From an uncultured Acidobacteriota bacterium (GTDB lineage Bacteria; Acidobacteriota; Terriglobia; Bryobacterales; Bryobacteraceae), in assembly GCA_902825945.1 (NCBI GenBank), contig CADECY010000095.1, positions 1,030 through 37,198 on the forward strand: a DNA stretch of 36,169 nt, in the 5' to 3' direction. This document shows, piece by piece, positions 9,099 through 17,356 of this stretch; positions within the stretch are counted from its first letter, which is position 1, and each line of letters opens with the position of its first letter. The translations under genes and the position numbers were made by a program. The notes beneath the pieces were generated by a model. The model was not told the origin of the DNA, did not search any database, and worked only from the letters and a program-made list of their open reading frames with translations.

Positions 9099-12093
9099 GC
9101 CATCGATGTCCCGATGGCTGAGTGCCGTTCTCCTCTTGTGCGTTCCGCTAGTGGAGGCGTCCGTCGAGACAGACCTCTTGCAGCGCTCTTGCGGCTCCTG
9201 CCACAACGCCAGATCGAAGACCGGAGGCTTCAACCTCGACGAACTGCTGGCCGCGCCATTCGTGCGGCAGTTCCGGCAGTGGGAAACGGTGGCCGAACAG
9301 GTCGCCACACACACGATGCCGCCGCGCGGCTCCCCAGCACCCACGCAAGCCGAGCGCGATCGAATCGTCGCTTGGATCGACCGTCAGGTGGCAACCGCGC
9401 CGGTTCCGTCCGGAGCCGCCTCGCCCGCGCCCGTTCGCCGATTGACCCGCGCCGAGTTCGACAACTCCATTCGCCACCTCACCCGCGCCGGCATCGATCT
9501 GAGCAGCTACTTTCCGCCGGATGGAGCGAGTCAGGACGGACTTCCGAACAACGCGAGCACGCTCTTTCTCTCCGGTCCGCAATTGGAGAAGATCCTCGCC
9601 GCGGCGAAGGAGTTGATGTCGCATGCGACTTTCTCGCCCAACGAAGGGCTGCGATTCACAGATCAACCCGCTCGCGAGCTCCGTCATCAAGAGCGTGTCC
9701 ATCTGGCGGCCGAGCGTTTGGCCGAAGAGTACTTCCGCGCCTTCTTACGGCATCTCGATCCACGCGTGCCGGAGATGTTCATCGCCGCATGGCGCGCCAA
9801 GAATCAAGGCGCGCCCGCGTCACCCGAGACGAAACGCTGGCTCGACTTCTTCGCGCTCGACTACGAGAAGGAAGCGATCAAGGGTGGATCCACGGCAGAC
9901 GACTTCACCAAGGCGCGCATGCACTTCGCGCCATTGTTCGACGAGTTTCGGAATGCGTCCGCGCAAACTCTTCCCGCGGCTGCCGCGCGTTTCGCCGCGG
10001 TCTTGCGCCGCCTCCAAGCAAATGACGACTTCATCGAACAACTCCGCGCGGGCGATCATAGCCACGCGTTCGACGTCGCGGTTCAGCCAGGCACGACGCT
10101 GAACTTGAGCGCCGTGGAAGCAGCGGTGGCGAACGGCAACGGATTCGCCGCGTGGCTCGATCCGGTGTTTCACTTCGACGGCGGAATCACCAAGCGAGCA
10201 GCTCTCACGGGAACCGCGGAACGCGATACCTCGACGGGCGGCGGACCGTTGCACGTCTTCTCACAAGCGGCTGTTCCCAACGTCATCCGCACCAAGCTGC
10301 TCGCCAACCCGCGCGATCCGAGCTACGGCGAATACACGATTCCGTGGAGGCAGGCGTACTCTGCCCGCGCACCATCGGTGCTGACAGTGATCGTACCGGC
10401 AGGCGCGCGCAGATTCACGGTACGGGGCGCGCTCCAGGATCTCGCGCGTGTCGCGCCCGGACAGAAGGGCCGGCCGTGGCATCAGGATGGCATGGTGCAG
10501 TTCGCGGTGGGTACGCGCCCGTCCGGCAATGATCCTCAGCCCGGCGCGCGGCTGACACTCGCCACCCGCGCACAACAGACGCAGATTCGGCGCTTCTACG
10601 ACAACCTCGTCACACGCTACTTCCCGAGCCGCTCCTATTGGATCAAGATCCTCGACGAACGTTACGGCCTTCCGCATCGCGGGGTCATGCACGAACATCC
10701 GGAGGCCCTCGCCGCCAAGCTGCCCGGGCCGCCGGGCGATGCCTTGCGCCGCGCATGGAAGGAGTACGAGTTGCTGTGTTCGGAACCGCGCGAAGTCCGC
10801 GAGCGCACTCTCGCGATCCTGAACAACGAATACCGCCGCCTGATGGGACAGAAGAAGCTGCAGGTGAAGGGCCGCGAGGCCACGTTCGACGAGGTCCGCG
10901 CGGAAGCCGGTCCAGAGGTTCGCGAAGAACTCGCGCAACTCGAAAAGATGACGGGCGCGAATCGTGATGCGTTGCGCGCGAGCGCCGAGCTTCATCTGCG
11001 CAACTTCGCCGAACGGGCTTTCCGGCGCCCGGTCACACCGGCGGAGACCGCGCGGCTGATGAACCTGTACGATACGTTCCTTACCGATGAGAACGCCTAC
11101 ACGCAAGATGCCTTGCGGTTCGCCGCCGGAAGTGTCATCGCTTCGCCCGAGTTTCTGTACTTGCGCGATGACCCGGTGGCACGGCTTTCGTACTTCCTGT
11201 GGTCGGCGCCGCCGGATCGTTCCGTGACAACGGCACGAGCGATGCTTCGGGATCCGCGCTCGGTGGCGCTCGCCGATCAGTTTGCCGGAAGCTGGCTGCG
11301 ATTCCGCCAGATCCGCGGACATGACCGCCCGGAATCGGCATCACTTCGCGAGGCCATGTATCACGAGGCCCGCATGCTGGTACATCACGTGATTCGAGAG
11401 GATCTGAGCATTTTCGAACTTCTGGACAGCGGAACCACGTTCCTTAACGAGGAACTCGCCCTGCACTACGGAATCGCCGGTGTGAAGGGCGATCAGTTCC
11501 GTGCCGTGGCGATCGACCGGTCGCAACGCGGCGGACTACTCGGCACCGGCGCGATTTTGACATTGACGTCGCATCCCAAGCGGACGAGCCCGGTGGGCCG
11601 CGGCGTGTTCGTACTCACCGAAGTCCTCGGAACTCCGCCGCCTCCGCCACCACCGAACGCGGCCAATCAGTTCGAGGAGAAGGTGGCGCAAATGGCGAAC
11701 GCGAGCCCGCGCCAGCAGTTGGAGTCGCATCGCGCCAATCCCAAGTGCTCATCGTGCCACGCGCGAATCGACCCGGCCGGATTTGCGCTCGAAGGGTTCG
11801 ACGAAACGGGCCGTGTGCGACCCGCCGATACGCGATCGGACTTGCCGGATGGCCGCGTGATCGGCTCCTTCGCCGATCTGAAGCGAACTCTCCTGACCGG
11901 CCGCGAGCGGAACAAGTTCACGCGCCATTTCTGCCGCCAGTTGCTCGGATATGCGCTCGGACGGGCGGTCGAGTGGCAGGACCTGCCGCTATTGCGTAAG
12001 ATGGAACAGTCGCTCGCGTCGCGAGGGTATCGGTTTTCCGCGGCGGTCGATGAATTGATTCAGAGCCCCCAGTTTCGAGGAAGCGCGCAATGA
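9097..12093 (+). CDS. Planctomycete-type c-type cytochrome protein (DUF1587/1595/1592/1588/1585)
   Basis: 998 residues; an ATG at 9106 would give 995 and a cleaner Sec signal (SRWLSAVLLLCVPLVEA). Domain order: cytochrome-like haem site CGSCH (C32, C35, H36); DUF1587 (VRRLTRAEFDNSIRHL onward); a long middle region; DUF1595 (FAERAFRRPVTPAETARL); DUF1592 (ARLSYFLWSAPPDR); DUF1588 (HPKRTSPVGRGVFVLTEVLG, then a second CxxCH, CSSCH at 884-888); and DUF1585 (RHFCRQLLGYALGRAVEWQD). These domains co-occur in Planctomycetes and Solibacter and are thought to act in extracytoplasmic redox chemistry, possibly on carbohydrates, without biochemical proof. The stretch between DUF1587 and DUF1595 (about residues 170-620) is longer than in compact members. 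It overlaps the DUF1552 gene by 4 nt, the standard partner. Confidence 0.93.
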   Translation: MPSMSRWLSAVLLLCVPLVEASVETDLLQRSCGSCHNARSKTGGFNLDELLAAPFVRQFRQWETVAEQVATHTMPPRGSPAPTQAERDRIVAWIDRQVATAPVPSGAASPAPVRRLTRAEFDNSIRHLTRAGIDLSSYFPPDGASQDGLPNNASTLFLSGPQLEKILAAAKELMSHATFSPNEGLRFTDQPARELRHQERVHLAAERLAEEYFRAFLRHLDPRVPEMFIAAWRAKNQGAPASPETKRWLDFFALDYEKEAIKGGSTADDFTKARMHFAPLFDEFRNASAQTLPAAAARFAAVLRRLQANDDFIEQLRAGDHSHAFDVAVQPGTTLNLSAVEAAVANGNGFAAWLDPVFHFDGGITKRAALTGTAERDTSTGGGPLHVFSQAAVPNVIRTKLLANPRDPSYGEYTIPWRQAYSARAPSVLTVIVPAGARRFTVRGALQDLARVAPGQKGRPWHQDGMVQFAVGTRPSGNDPQPGARLTLATRAQQTQIRRFYDNLVTRYFPSRSYWIKILDERYGLPHRGVMHEHPEALAAKLPGPPGDALRRAWKEYELLCSEPREVRERTLAILNNEYRRLMGQKKLQVKGREATFDEVRAEAGPEVREELAQLEKMTGANRDALRASAELHLRNFAERAFRRPVTPAETARLMNLYDTFLTDENAYTQDALRFAAGSVIASPEFLYLRDDPVARLSYFLWSAPPDRSVTTARAMLRDPRSVALADQFAGSWLRFRQIRGHDRPESASLREAMYHEARMLVHHVIREDLSIFELLDSGTTFLNEELALHYGIAGVKGDQFRAVAIDRSQRGGLLGTGAILTLTSHPKRTSPVGRGVFVLTEVLGTPPPPPPPNAANQFEEKVAQMANASPRQQLESHRANPKCSSCHARIDPAGFALEGFDETGRVRPADTRSDLPDGRVIGSFADLKRTLLTGRERNKFTRHFCRQLLGYALGRAVEWQDLPLLRKMEQSLASRGYRFSAAVDELIQSPQFRGSAQ

Positions 12094-13370
12094 AACAGTG
12101 GAACCGGCGAAGATTTCTGAAAGCTGCTGGCGTGTCCATCGGGCTGCCTTGGCTCGAAGCGGCACCGCGTTCGGCGCCCGCGCCCACGCGCTTCGCGGCG
12201 CTTTTCTTCCCCAACGGCGTGCAAGTGGAAGAGTGGGGCGGATCGGGTGAAGGCGTGGCGTTTCAACTGAAGAGCCTGCTGAAGCCGCTCGACCCGCTGA
12301 AGAGCAAGCTCGTCGTTCCTTCCGGACTCTGGCATGAGCGTCTCGAACAACGCGGCGGACACGACGGCAAGACTTCCGGCTTCCTCACCGGAATGGAGAA
12401 CTACCGGCTCGACGGCAACCAGCTCAAGGTCGGCACGTCGATCGATCAGTTGATCGCCTCGAAGATCGGATCGGAAACACCGCTGCCATCGTTCTGTCTC
12501 GGCATCAAGCCGGATTCGATGACGCAGCTCGACCTCGTGCCGATCTATCGCTCTTACATCTCGTGGGCGACACCGTCGCAGCCCGCACCCAAGGAGATCG
12601 ATCCGAGGTTCGCCTTCGACCGGTTGTTCGGAAGCGCGGAACAGCGCCGCCGCGACAAGTCGATTCTCGACGCGGTCCGCGAGCAGGCCCATGACTTGAA
12701 GGCTTCAGTCAGCCGGGCGGACACGCGCAAGCTCGACGAGTTCTTCGAATCGGTTCGCGATGTCGAGAAGCGAGTCGAGAACTCGAACGCCGACAGCGGC
12801 TCGCGGTGGCGTCCCTCGGTCATGCCGGCGTTGGAGCGCCCGTTGCGCCGGCCCGAGGAGCGCGAAGCGCACGCGCGCCTGATGCTCGACCTGATGGTGC
12901 TCGCCTTCCAAACGAACACGACTCGTGTTTCGACGTTCATGTTCGACAACGGCGGCTGCACCGGCAATTTCACGTTCCTTCCGGGAGTCACCGAAGAGTG
13001 GCACGCGGCGTCACACCATCGCGACCGTCCCGAGATCAAGCGGCAGTACGAGGCGATCAACCGTTGGCACGTCGAGCAGCTGGCGTACCTGCTCGGGAAG
13101 ATGGACGCGATCCCCGAAGGCGACGGAACGTTGCTGGACCATTCGATGGTGCTGATGGGATCGGGCTTGGCCGACGGCAACAAGCACACTGCTAGCAATC
13201 TGCCTCTGGTGCTCGCTGGCGGAGGCAACGGGACCATTCAAACCGGCCGCGCGATCGCCTATCCGGAACACACTCCCTTCGCCCGGCTGTTCGTCTCCAT
13301 CGCCAAGCGAATGGGAGTCGAGGTTTCGTCATTCGCTGACGCCACCCAGCCGCTCGACCGCTTGAGCTGA
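12090..13370 (+). CDS. DUF1552 (HXXSHH) protein, Tat-exported
   Basis: 426 residues. The N-terminus NRRRFLKAAGVSIGLPWLEA is a clear twin-arginine signal, so the protein is exported folded. The family hallmark HxxSHH is present as HAASHH (H305, S308, H309, H310), preceded by STFMFDNGGCTGNFTF and followed by DHSMVLMGSGLADGNKHT. The family is structurally likened to alkaline-phosphatase/sulfatase-like proteins, but its activity is unknown. It is always found with DUF1592-type cytochrome proteins, as here with a 4-nt ATGA overlap, so the two presumably act together outside the cytoplasm. Confidence 0.94.
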   Translation: MKQWNRRRFLKAAGVSIGLPWLEAAPRSAPAPTRFAALFFPNGVQVEEWGGSGEGVAFQLKSLLKPLDPLKSKLVVPSGLWHERLEQRGGHDGKTSGFLTGMENYRLDGNQLKVGTSIDQLIASKIGSETPLPSFCLGIKPDSMTQLDLVPIYRSYISWATPSQPAPKEIDPRFAFDRLFGSAEQRRRDKSILDAVREQAHDLKASVSRADTRKLDEFFESVRDVEKRVENSNADSGSRWRPSVMPALERPLRRPEEREAHARLMLDLMVLAFQTNTTRVSTFMFDNGGCTGNFTFLPGVTEEWHAASHHRDRPEIKRQYEAINRWHVEQLAYLLGKMDAIPEGDGTLLDHSMVLMGSGLADGNKHTASNLPLVLAGGGNGTIQTGRAIAYPEHTPFARLFVSIAKRMGVEVSSFADATQPLDRLS

Positions 13371-13406
13371 ACCGCGCCGAGTTCGCCTGGAACCGGTGAG
13401 AGCGCG

Positions 13407-15536
13407 CTACTCGATCATCGTGAGATAGCGCTTCACAATCCCCTCGGGAGTTGTCTCGTGCAACACCGTGACATGCGCTTGCGGGTACGCCTTCCGGACC
13501 GCCTCTGGCGCCATGACCCTGTGCTGCGCATCGACAGCATTGTGAATCAGCACCGGCCTCGGCGCGATCAGCGCGGCGACATCGGGCAGGTCGAATCCGC
13601 GAAGGAATCCCGGACCGAACCCGCCGAAACGGTGCGAGTAGATCTCGTTCTCAGCGATCGCGGAATAGGAGACCAGCGAATTCGTGACGGCCACCGACCG
13701 GATCCGCTCGTCGAAGGCCGCGGCGTACAGCACGATCAATCCGCCGAGTCCATGACCGATCGCCGAGATCCGGCTCGCGTCCACTTCGGGCCGCCCCGTA
13801 AGATAGCTGACACCCGCCATCGCGTCGAGCGCGCGCATCCCCGGCACCGTCTTCCCCACGCGAATCGCGTCGTGAAAGTAGCCCGACTCGGCATCGTGCA
13901 CCAGGCGCTTGAAATCGCCCGGCCGCGACGTACGCGGAGCTTCCGGATCAGTCTCGCCCATCCCGCGCGGATCGATCGAGAATACGGCGAAACCTCCCTT
14001 CACCAAAGGCTCGAGATAATGTTCGATCAGTTTCGGATCGGCCTTACCGTCTTCGTTGATGAACACTACCGCCGGCCGCTTTCCGCCGGACTTCGGCAGC
14101 AACAACACCGACGGAACGTAGACGCCGGGCTCGCTGTGATAGACGACCTTTTCGAGCATGTAAGAGCCACGGTCGAGGCGTTCGAGTGTCCGCGCAGGCA
14201 ATCCTCCGGCCGGACGCTCGATCGCGGCACTGACTCGAATTGTCTCCTTCAAATCCGGGCCGGACTGGCGCGAGGCCGCCAAGCGGGCCGCGTGAGCCCG
14301 GTTGAGCGACGAAACGGTTTCGCCTCCTAGTGACATCGTGACTTCGCCGGAAGCAGTGGCGTGCAGGTTCTCCGCTGGCTCCACAGCCGTGATCGGCTCG
14401 GTGAGATTCTCCGCCGGAACATCGGCGCCCGCGAACCACTTCTGCATCCACGAATATGCGGCTTTGTGCATGTCGGGCACGTAGCCATGCGGACCATCCA
14501 CGACGATGTACCGAGTCTTGTTCGCTTCGCCCGCAACCTTGTACAAGTGCTCGATCTCTTGATGGCGATCCTGCTTGGAAGCTACCGCGGGCCTCGGATC
14601 ACCGGTCGCTTCGATCATCAACAGCGGCCGTGGCGCGATCAGTGCATCGACATCGATGATGCTCAATCCGGGCCGCGTGGGATTGTCCGGATTGCACCCG
14701 CCGTAACAGACCGGAATCGAGATCTTGATCCGCTCGTCGATCGCCGAAAGCAGTTCCGTTTGCAATCCGCCGCCGGAGGTCCCCGTGCAGGCGAGGCGAT
14801 TCGGATCGACATCTTTTCGCTCGGTCAAATAGTCGAGCGCCCGGATTCCATCCCAGACGAGATATGAGGCGTAGTTGCCACCGGTGAGGATCGCTTGCGC
14901 GCCCGCATAACCGTGTTCGAGCGTGACGAACCAGTGCGATCCGCCCGGATCGATGAGCGCGCGGTTCACCACCGGATTGAAGTACTCGCGGCGCTCTCCT
15001 TGTCCCGGCACGTCGTAGACGAGCACCACGTAGCCTCGGCGAGCGAGGAAAATTCCCAGCCTCTGATATTCGTCGAAAGTCTTGCCCATGCCCCAGTGGC
15101 CCACCGGCGCGATGACGCCCGGATACGGTCCTGAGCCCTTGCGCGGCACATAGACGTTCGCCGTGACGTAGTAGCGCGGCCGGCTCTCGAAGATCAGCTT
15201 CTCGACCACGTAGCCCTCCCGCTCGAGATGGCCCGTGATTCGTGCGTTGAGCGGCGTGCGCGCGGGCATCTCGCCGAGCGCGGCGCGGAGCTTCACGCGA
15301 GTTTCGCTCTGGTAGGCGCGGATCTCTTCACGAGTCGAGAGTCCAGCGATCACCTTCGACCGGCGTTCTTCCTCTTCCTTTCGCAGCTTGGATAAGTACG
15401 ACGAGAACATCGAGTTCGCGTTGGCGTATTCGCTCACTCCGTAGAGGACATTCCATGCAGGCAGCGCGGGCCCGCCCGGCTCTTGCCCGAATCCGATCAC
15501 TGCCGCCGCGAGCGCGGCCACGATGGTGCGAATCAT
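13407..15536 (-). CDS. Secreted two-module alpha/beta hydrolase (acetyl-xylan-esterase-like)
   Basis: 709 residues starting at the ATG at 15536 (MIRTIVAALAAAVIGFGQ, a Sec signal). The frame stays open for 109 codons upstream, but that extension lacks protein-like composition and runs through the divergent gene. Module 1 (about 80-370) has GYVVLVYDVPGQGERREYF, nucleophile elbow GTSGGG (S254), TGDPRPAVAS (acid) and GPHGYVPDMHKAAYSW (H350): a complete triad. Module 2 (about 430-709) repeats the fold (GFAVFSIDPRGMGETD) but its elbow is GHGLGG, with glycine (G596) at the serine position. Related proteins deacetylate polysaccharides or hydrolyse other esters. It is divergent from a polysaccharide-lyase-like gene. 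A TACGAT hexamer 7 nt before the ATG suggests a leaderless mRNA. Confidence 0.9.
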   Translation of the reverse strand: MIRTIVAALAAAVIGFGQEPGGPALPAWNVLYGVSEYANANSMFSSYLSKLRKEEEERRSKVIAGLSTREEIRAYQSETRVKLRAALGEMPARTPLNARITGHLEREGYVVEKLIFESRPRYYVTANVYVPRKGSGPYPGVIAPVGHWGMGKTFDEYQRLGIFLARRGYVVLVYDVPGQGERREYFNPVVNRALIDPGGSHWFVTLEHGYAGAQAILTGGNYASYLVWDGIRALDYLTERKDVDPNRLACTGTSGGGLQTELLSAIDERIKISIPVCYGGCNPDNPTRPGLSIIDVDALIAPRPLLMIEATGDPRPAVASKQDRHQEIEHLYKVAGEANKTRYIVVDGPHGYVPDMHKAAYSWMQKWFAGADVPAENLTEPITAVEPAENLHATASGEVTMSLGGETVSSLNRAHAARLAASRQSGPDLKETIRVSAAIERPAGGLPARTLERLDRGSYMLEKVVYHSEPGVYVPSVLLLPKSGGKRPAVVFINEDGKADPKLIEHYLEPLVKGGFAVFSIDPRGMGETDPEAPRTSRPGDFKRLVHDAESGYFHDAIRVGKTVPGMRALDAMAGVSYLTGRPEVDASRISAIGHGLGGLIVLYAAAFDERIRSVAVTNSLVSYSAIAENEIYSHRFGGFGPGFLRGFDLPDVAALIAPRPVLIHNAVDAQHRVMAPEAVRKAYPQAHVTVLHETTPEGIVKRYLTMIE

Positions 15537-15543
15537 GGAAGAG

Positions 15544-15549
15544 ATCGTA
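15544..15549 (-). promoter_or_regulatory. Putative -10 element of the two-module hydrolase gene
   Basis: TACGAT on the minus strand, 7 nt before the ATG at 15536, as expected for a leaderless transcript. The 43-nt gap to the divergent gene holds both promoters. Confidence 0.4.
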
Positions 15550-15560
15550 TCAGACCGCGC

Positions 15561-15578
15561 GTGTGCCACACTGATCAG
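15561..15578. promoter_or_regulatory. Palindromic sites in a divergent promoter region
   Basis: The 43-nt space between two divergent genes contains the dyad GTGTGCCACAC (15561-15571; 5-bp arms, one central base) directly joined to the palindrome CTGATCAG (15571-15578). Such symmetry between divergent starts is typical of a dimeric repressor or activator site. No regulator gene is adjacent, so this is a candidate only. Confidence 0.35.
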
Positions 15579-15579
15579 A

Positions 15580-16305
15580 ATGAAACGACTGCTGCTGGCG
15601 AGTCTGCTTGCCGTCGCCGCTCTCGCGCCGGCCGAGGTGATCTTCAAGTCGGGATTCGAAACCGGCGACCTCACCGAGTGGAGCCAGACCGGCACGCGCG
15701 GGCAGAACGCGAAACCCGGCAACGTGGATGTCGTCAGCGATATCGTGCGAAGCGGTAAACACGCGGTCAAGGTGACGATCCATCCCGAAGACGTATTCAA
15801 CGCGCGCCAACTCCGGGCACAGATCGGCGGACCGCGCATCACCGTGAGCGAAGGCTCCGACACCTACCTGTCCTTCTGGCTCTACATGGCCAAGCCGCCC
15901 CAGGACCGCGACAACTTTTTCTACTGGGAGGGCGCGCCTCCGCCCCGGTACAACAACGTCATGACGTGGTGGGTGGAACCCAAGCCCGGCGGTAGCACGC
16001 TCATCAAGTACGGCACCGGAAACCTCGGCCGCAACGGCACCGAGTGGGAAGCCGATTTTTCCGCCGGCAAGTGGCACCATCTGGCTATGCACATTCACTG
16101 GTCGGAGGATGCGGCGAAAGGCAAGACCCGGCTTTGGTTCGACGGAGCGCTCGTGCTGGACCGGAATCTGAAAACCAAAGGTCCGGAGAGCGTCTACTTC
16201 TGCCAGCCGGGGATTCACCGGAGTCCGCACGCGGCTTCCGTCGATACGATCTACTTCGACGACTTCATCCTCGCGGACCGGCTCGAAGATGTCCAAATGA
16301 AATGA
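15580..16305 (+). CDS. Secreted polysaccharide-lyase-like concanavalin-fold protein
   Basis: 241 residues. The start chosen is the ATG at 15580, which opens a Sec signal (KRLLLASLLAVAALAPAEV); the frame extends 19 codons further upstream but that part overlaps the divergent gene. The body is a beta-sandwich of the heparin-lyase/LamG type: an opening VIFKSGFETGDLTEWSQTG, the jelly-roll signature SDTYLSFWLYMAKPP, GKWHHLAMHIHWSEDAAKG, LWFDGALVLDRN and a final TIYFDDFILADR. These phrases match the family of secreted polysaccharide lyases and carbohydrate-binding proteins. The sequence gives no clear catalytic assignment, so binding alone is possible. The gene is divergent from the esterase gene, consistent with joint polysaccharide processing, and its stop abuts the stop of the next gene with no base between them. 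Confidence 0.8.
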   Translation: MKRLLLASLLAVAALAPAEVIFKSGFETGDLTEWSQTGTRGQNAKPGNVDVVSDIVRSGKHAVKVTIHPEDVFNARQLRAQIGGPRITVSEGSDTYLSFWLYMAKPPQDRDNFFYWEGAPPPRYNNVMTWWVEPKPGGSTLIKYGTGNLGRNGTEWEADFSAGKWHHLAMHIHWSEDAAKGKTRLWFDGALVLDRNLKTKGPESVYFCQPGIHRSPHAASVDTIYFDDFILADRLEDVQMK

Positions 16306-17274
16306 TCACACCACCAGGTCGATTTGCTGCACCGTTCCCACATCGCCGTCTTCGGTCAGAAACACGCCGGTGCGCTGCAACTGCGCCTGAAGGTTGTTGC
16401 GATCGTCCTTATAGGAGAACGGAGTCTCGACCGATGACACCGCGATCGCGCCAATGCCAAGCTCACTCAGCGAAGCAAATCCATCCTGGCTCCACACTCC
16501 GAGTTTGCTGAAGGCCTCGTCGCCCTCGTCGATCCATCCGTTGCCGTCGGAATCCAGCTTCGCGAGTTCCGAGAACCCGTCGCCGGTCGAAGGACCGAAG
16601 AGTTCACGGCCGTCATTCACCTTGCCATCCTCGTTAGCGTCAAAGGCGAGGAATCCGCTGCCGTCCGCCACGAACGGAATCTCCTCGGGCTTTCCGTCCG
16701 AGTTCAGATCGAACGCCACCTTGCCGCTATCGATTCGCGCAGGCTCGCCGCCGTAGTTCACCACCAGCGGATCCTTCGCGTTTCGAGGCTCGGTGGTCGA
16801 ACTGTACGAGTAGAACTCGCGAGACAGGTCGAGTGACACGGAGAACTCGATCGAGCGCCCATCCTCGAGCTCCACCGTTCCTCGCGCGCGGAAACTCAAC
16901 TGCTCGGACTCGCCGTAGAATTCGCTTCGCCGGGTCACTTCCTGTTGCGGCGGAGGCGAGGCTTGCCGCGATTCGGCACGGCCGCTCTGCGCCTCGGCCA
17001 CGCGATTGCGCCAATCGAGACGGCGCCCGGCAACCGACTCGATCGCCAGCGCCGCGATCCGCTGCTTCGGGTCAAACCCTTCGAGGTCATCCCGCTGTCC
17101 AACCGCGGCCGAGACCCGAGCTCCCGGCGAGAGCTCAACTGAATCTCCTCCGCTGTGACGGCCCGCGTTCTCCGGGCGGCCCCGTCCGGTGGAGATCCGG
17201 TCTTCTCTGACAACGCTGGCCGTAGCCAGCCGGTACGCGGCCTCATAAGAGACCTGCGACGACTCGACTCGCAT
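16306..17274 (-). CDS. Calcium-binding repeat (EF-hand/VCBS-like) protein of unknown function
   Basis: 322 residues from the ATG at 17274, which has a CGGAG ribosome site 8 nt upstream; a GTG 9 nt earlier (17283) is a poorer choice. There is no signal peptide. The opening MRVESSQVSYEAAYRL resembles a widespread family of surface or secreted proteins with this N-terminus. The central part (about 100-150) is Ser/Glu-rich beta structure (RGTVELEDGRSIEFSVSL). Three acidic loops follow: FDLNSDGKPEEI, FDANEDGKVNDGRELFG and LDSDGNGWIDEGDEAF. The last matches a canonical EF-hand loop, and these probably bind Ca2+. The C-terminus (AVSSVETPFSYKDDRNN, VGTVQQIDLVV) is typical of the family. The biological role is unknown. 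The gene is tail-to-tail with the lyase-like gene and separated from the DUF1501 gene by a region with nested inverted repeats. Confidence 0.82.
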   Translation of the reverse strand: MRVESSQVSYEAAYRLATASVVREDRISTGRGRPENAGRHSGGDSVELSPGARVSAAVGQRDDLEGFDPKQRIAALAIESVAGRRLDWRNRVAEAQSGRAESRQASPPPQQEVTRRSEFYGESEQLSFRARGTVELEDGRSIEFSVSLDLSREFYSYSSTTEPRNAKDPLVVNYGGEPARIDSGKVAFDLNSDGKPEEIPFVADGSGFLAFDANEDGKVNDGRELFGPSTGDGFSELAKLDSDGNGWIDEGDEAFSKLGVWSQDGFASLSELGIGAIAVSSVETPFSYKDDRNNLQAQLQRTGVFLTEDGDVGTVQQIDLVV

Positions 17275-17282
17275 AGTCTGCA

Positions 17283-17333
17283 CTCCGGTTCAATGACTGT
17301 GGGGACAGCTATCGTATCGTCCCGTGACCGGAG
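17283..17333. repeat. Nested inverted repeats upstream of the calcium-binding protein gene
   Basis: Outer arms CTCCGGT (17283-17289) and ACCGGAG (17327-17333) enclose inner arms GGGAC (17302-17306) and GTCCC (17319-17323). They lie between the end of the DUF1501 gene and the start of the calcium-binding protein gene, both on the minus strand. They could be a terminator of the former or an operator for the latter; no T-run follows. Confidence 0.4.
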
Positions 17334-17356
17334 TTCATGACCGAATTTGCTGCAAA

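Noticed and set aside
15537..15863. 109-codon upstream extension of the two-module hydrolase
   Set aside because: It runs antisense through the lyase-like gene, and the internal ATG at 15536 opens a proper signal peptide with a -10-like hexamer at leaderless spacing.
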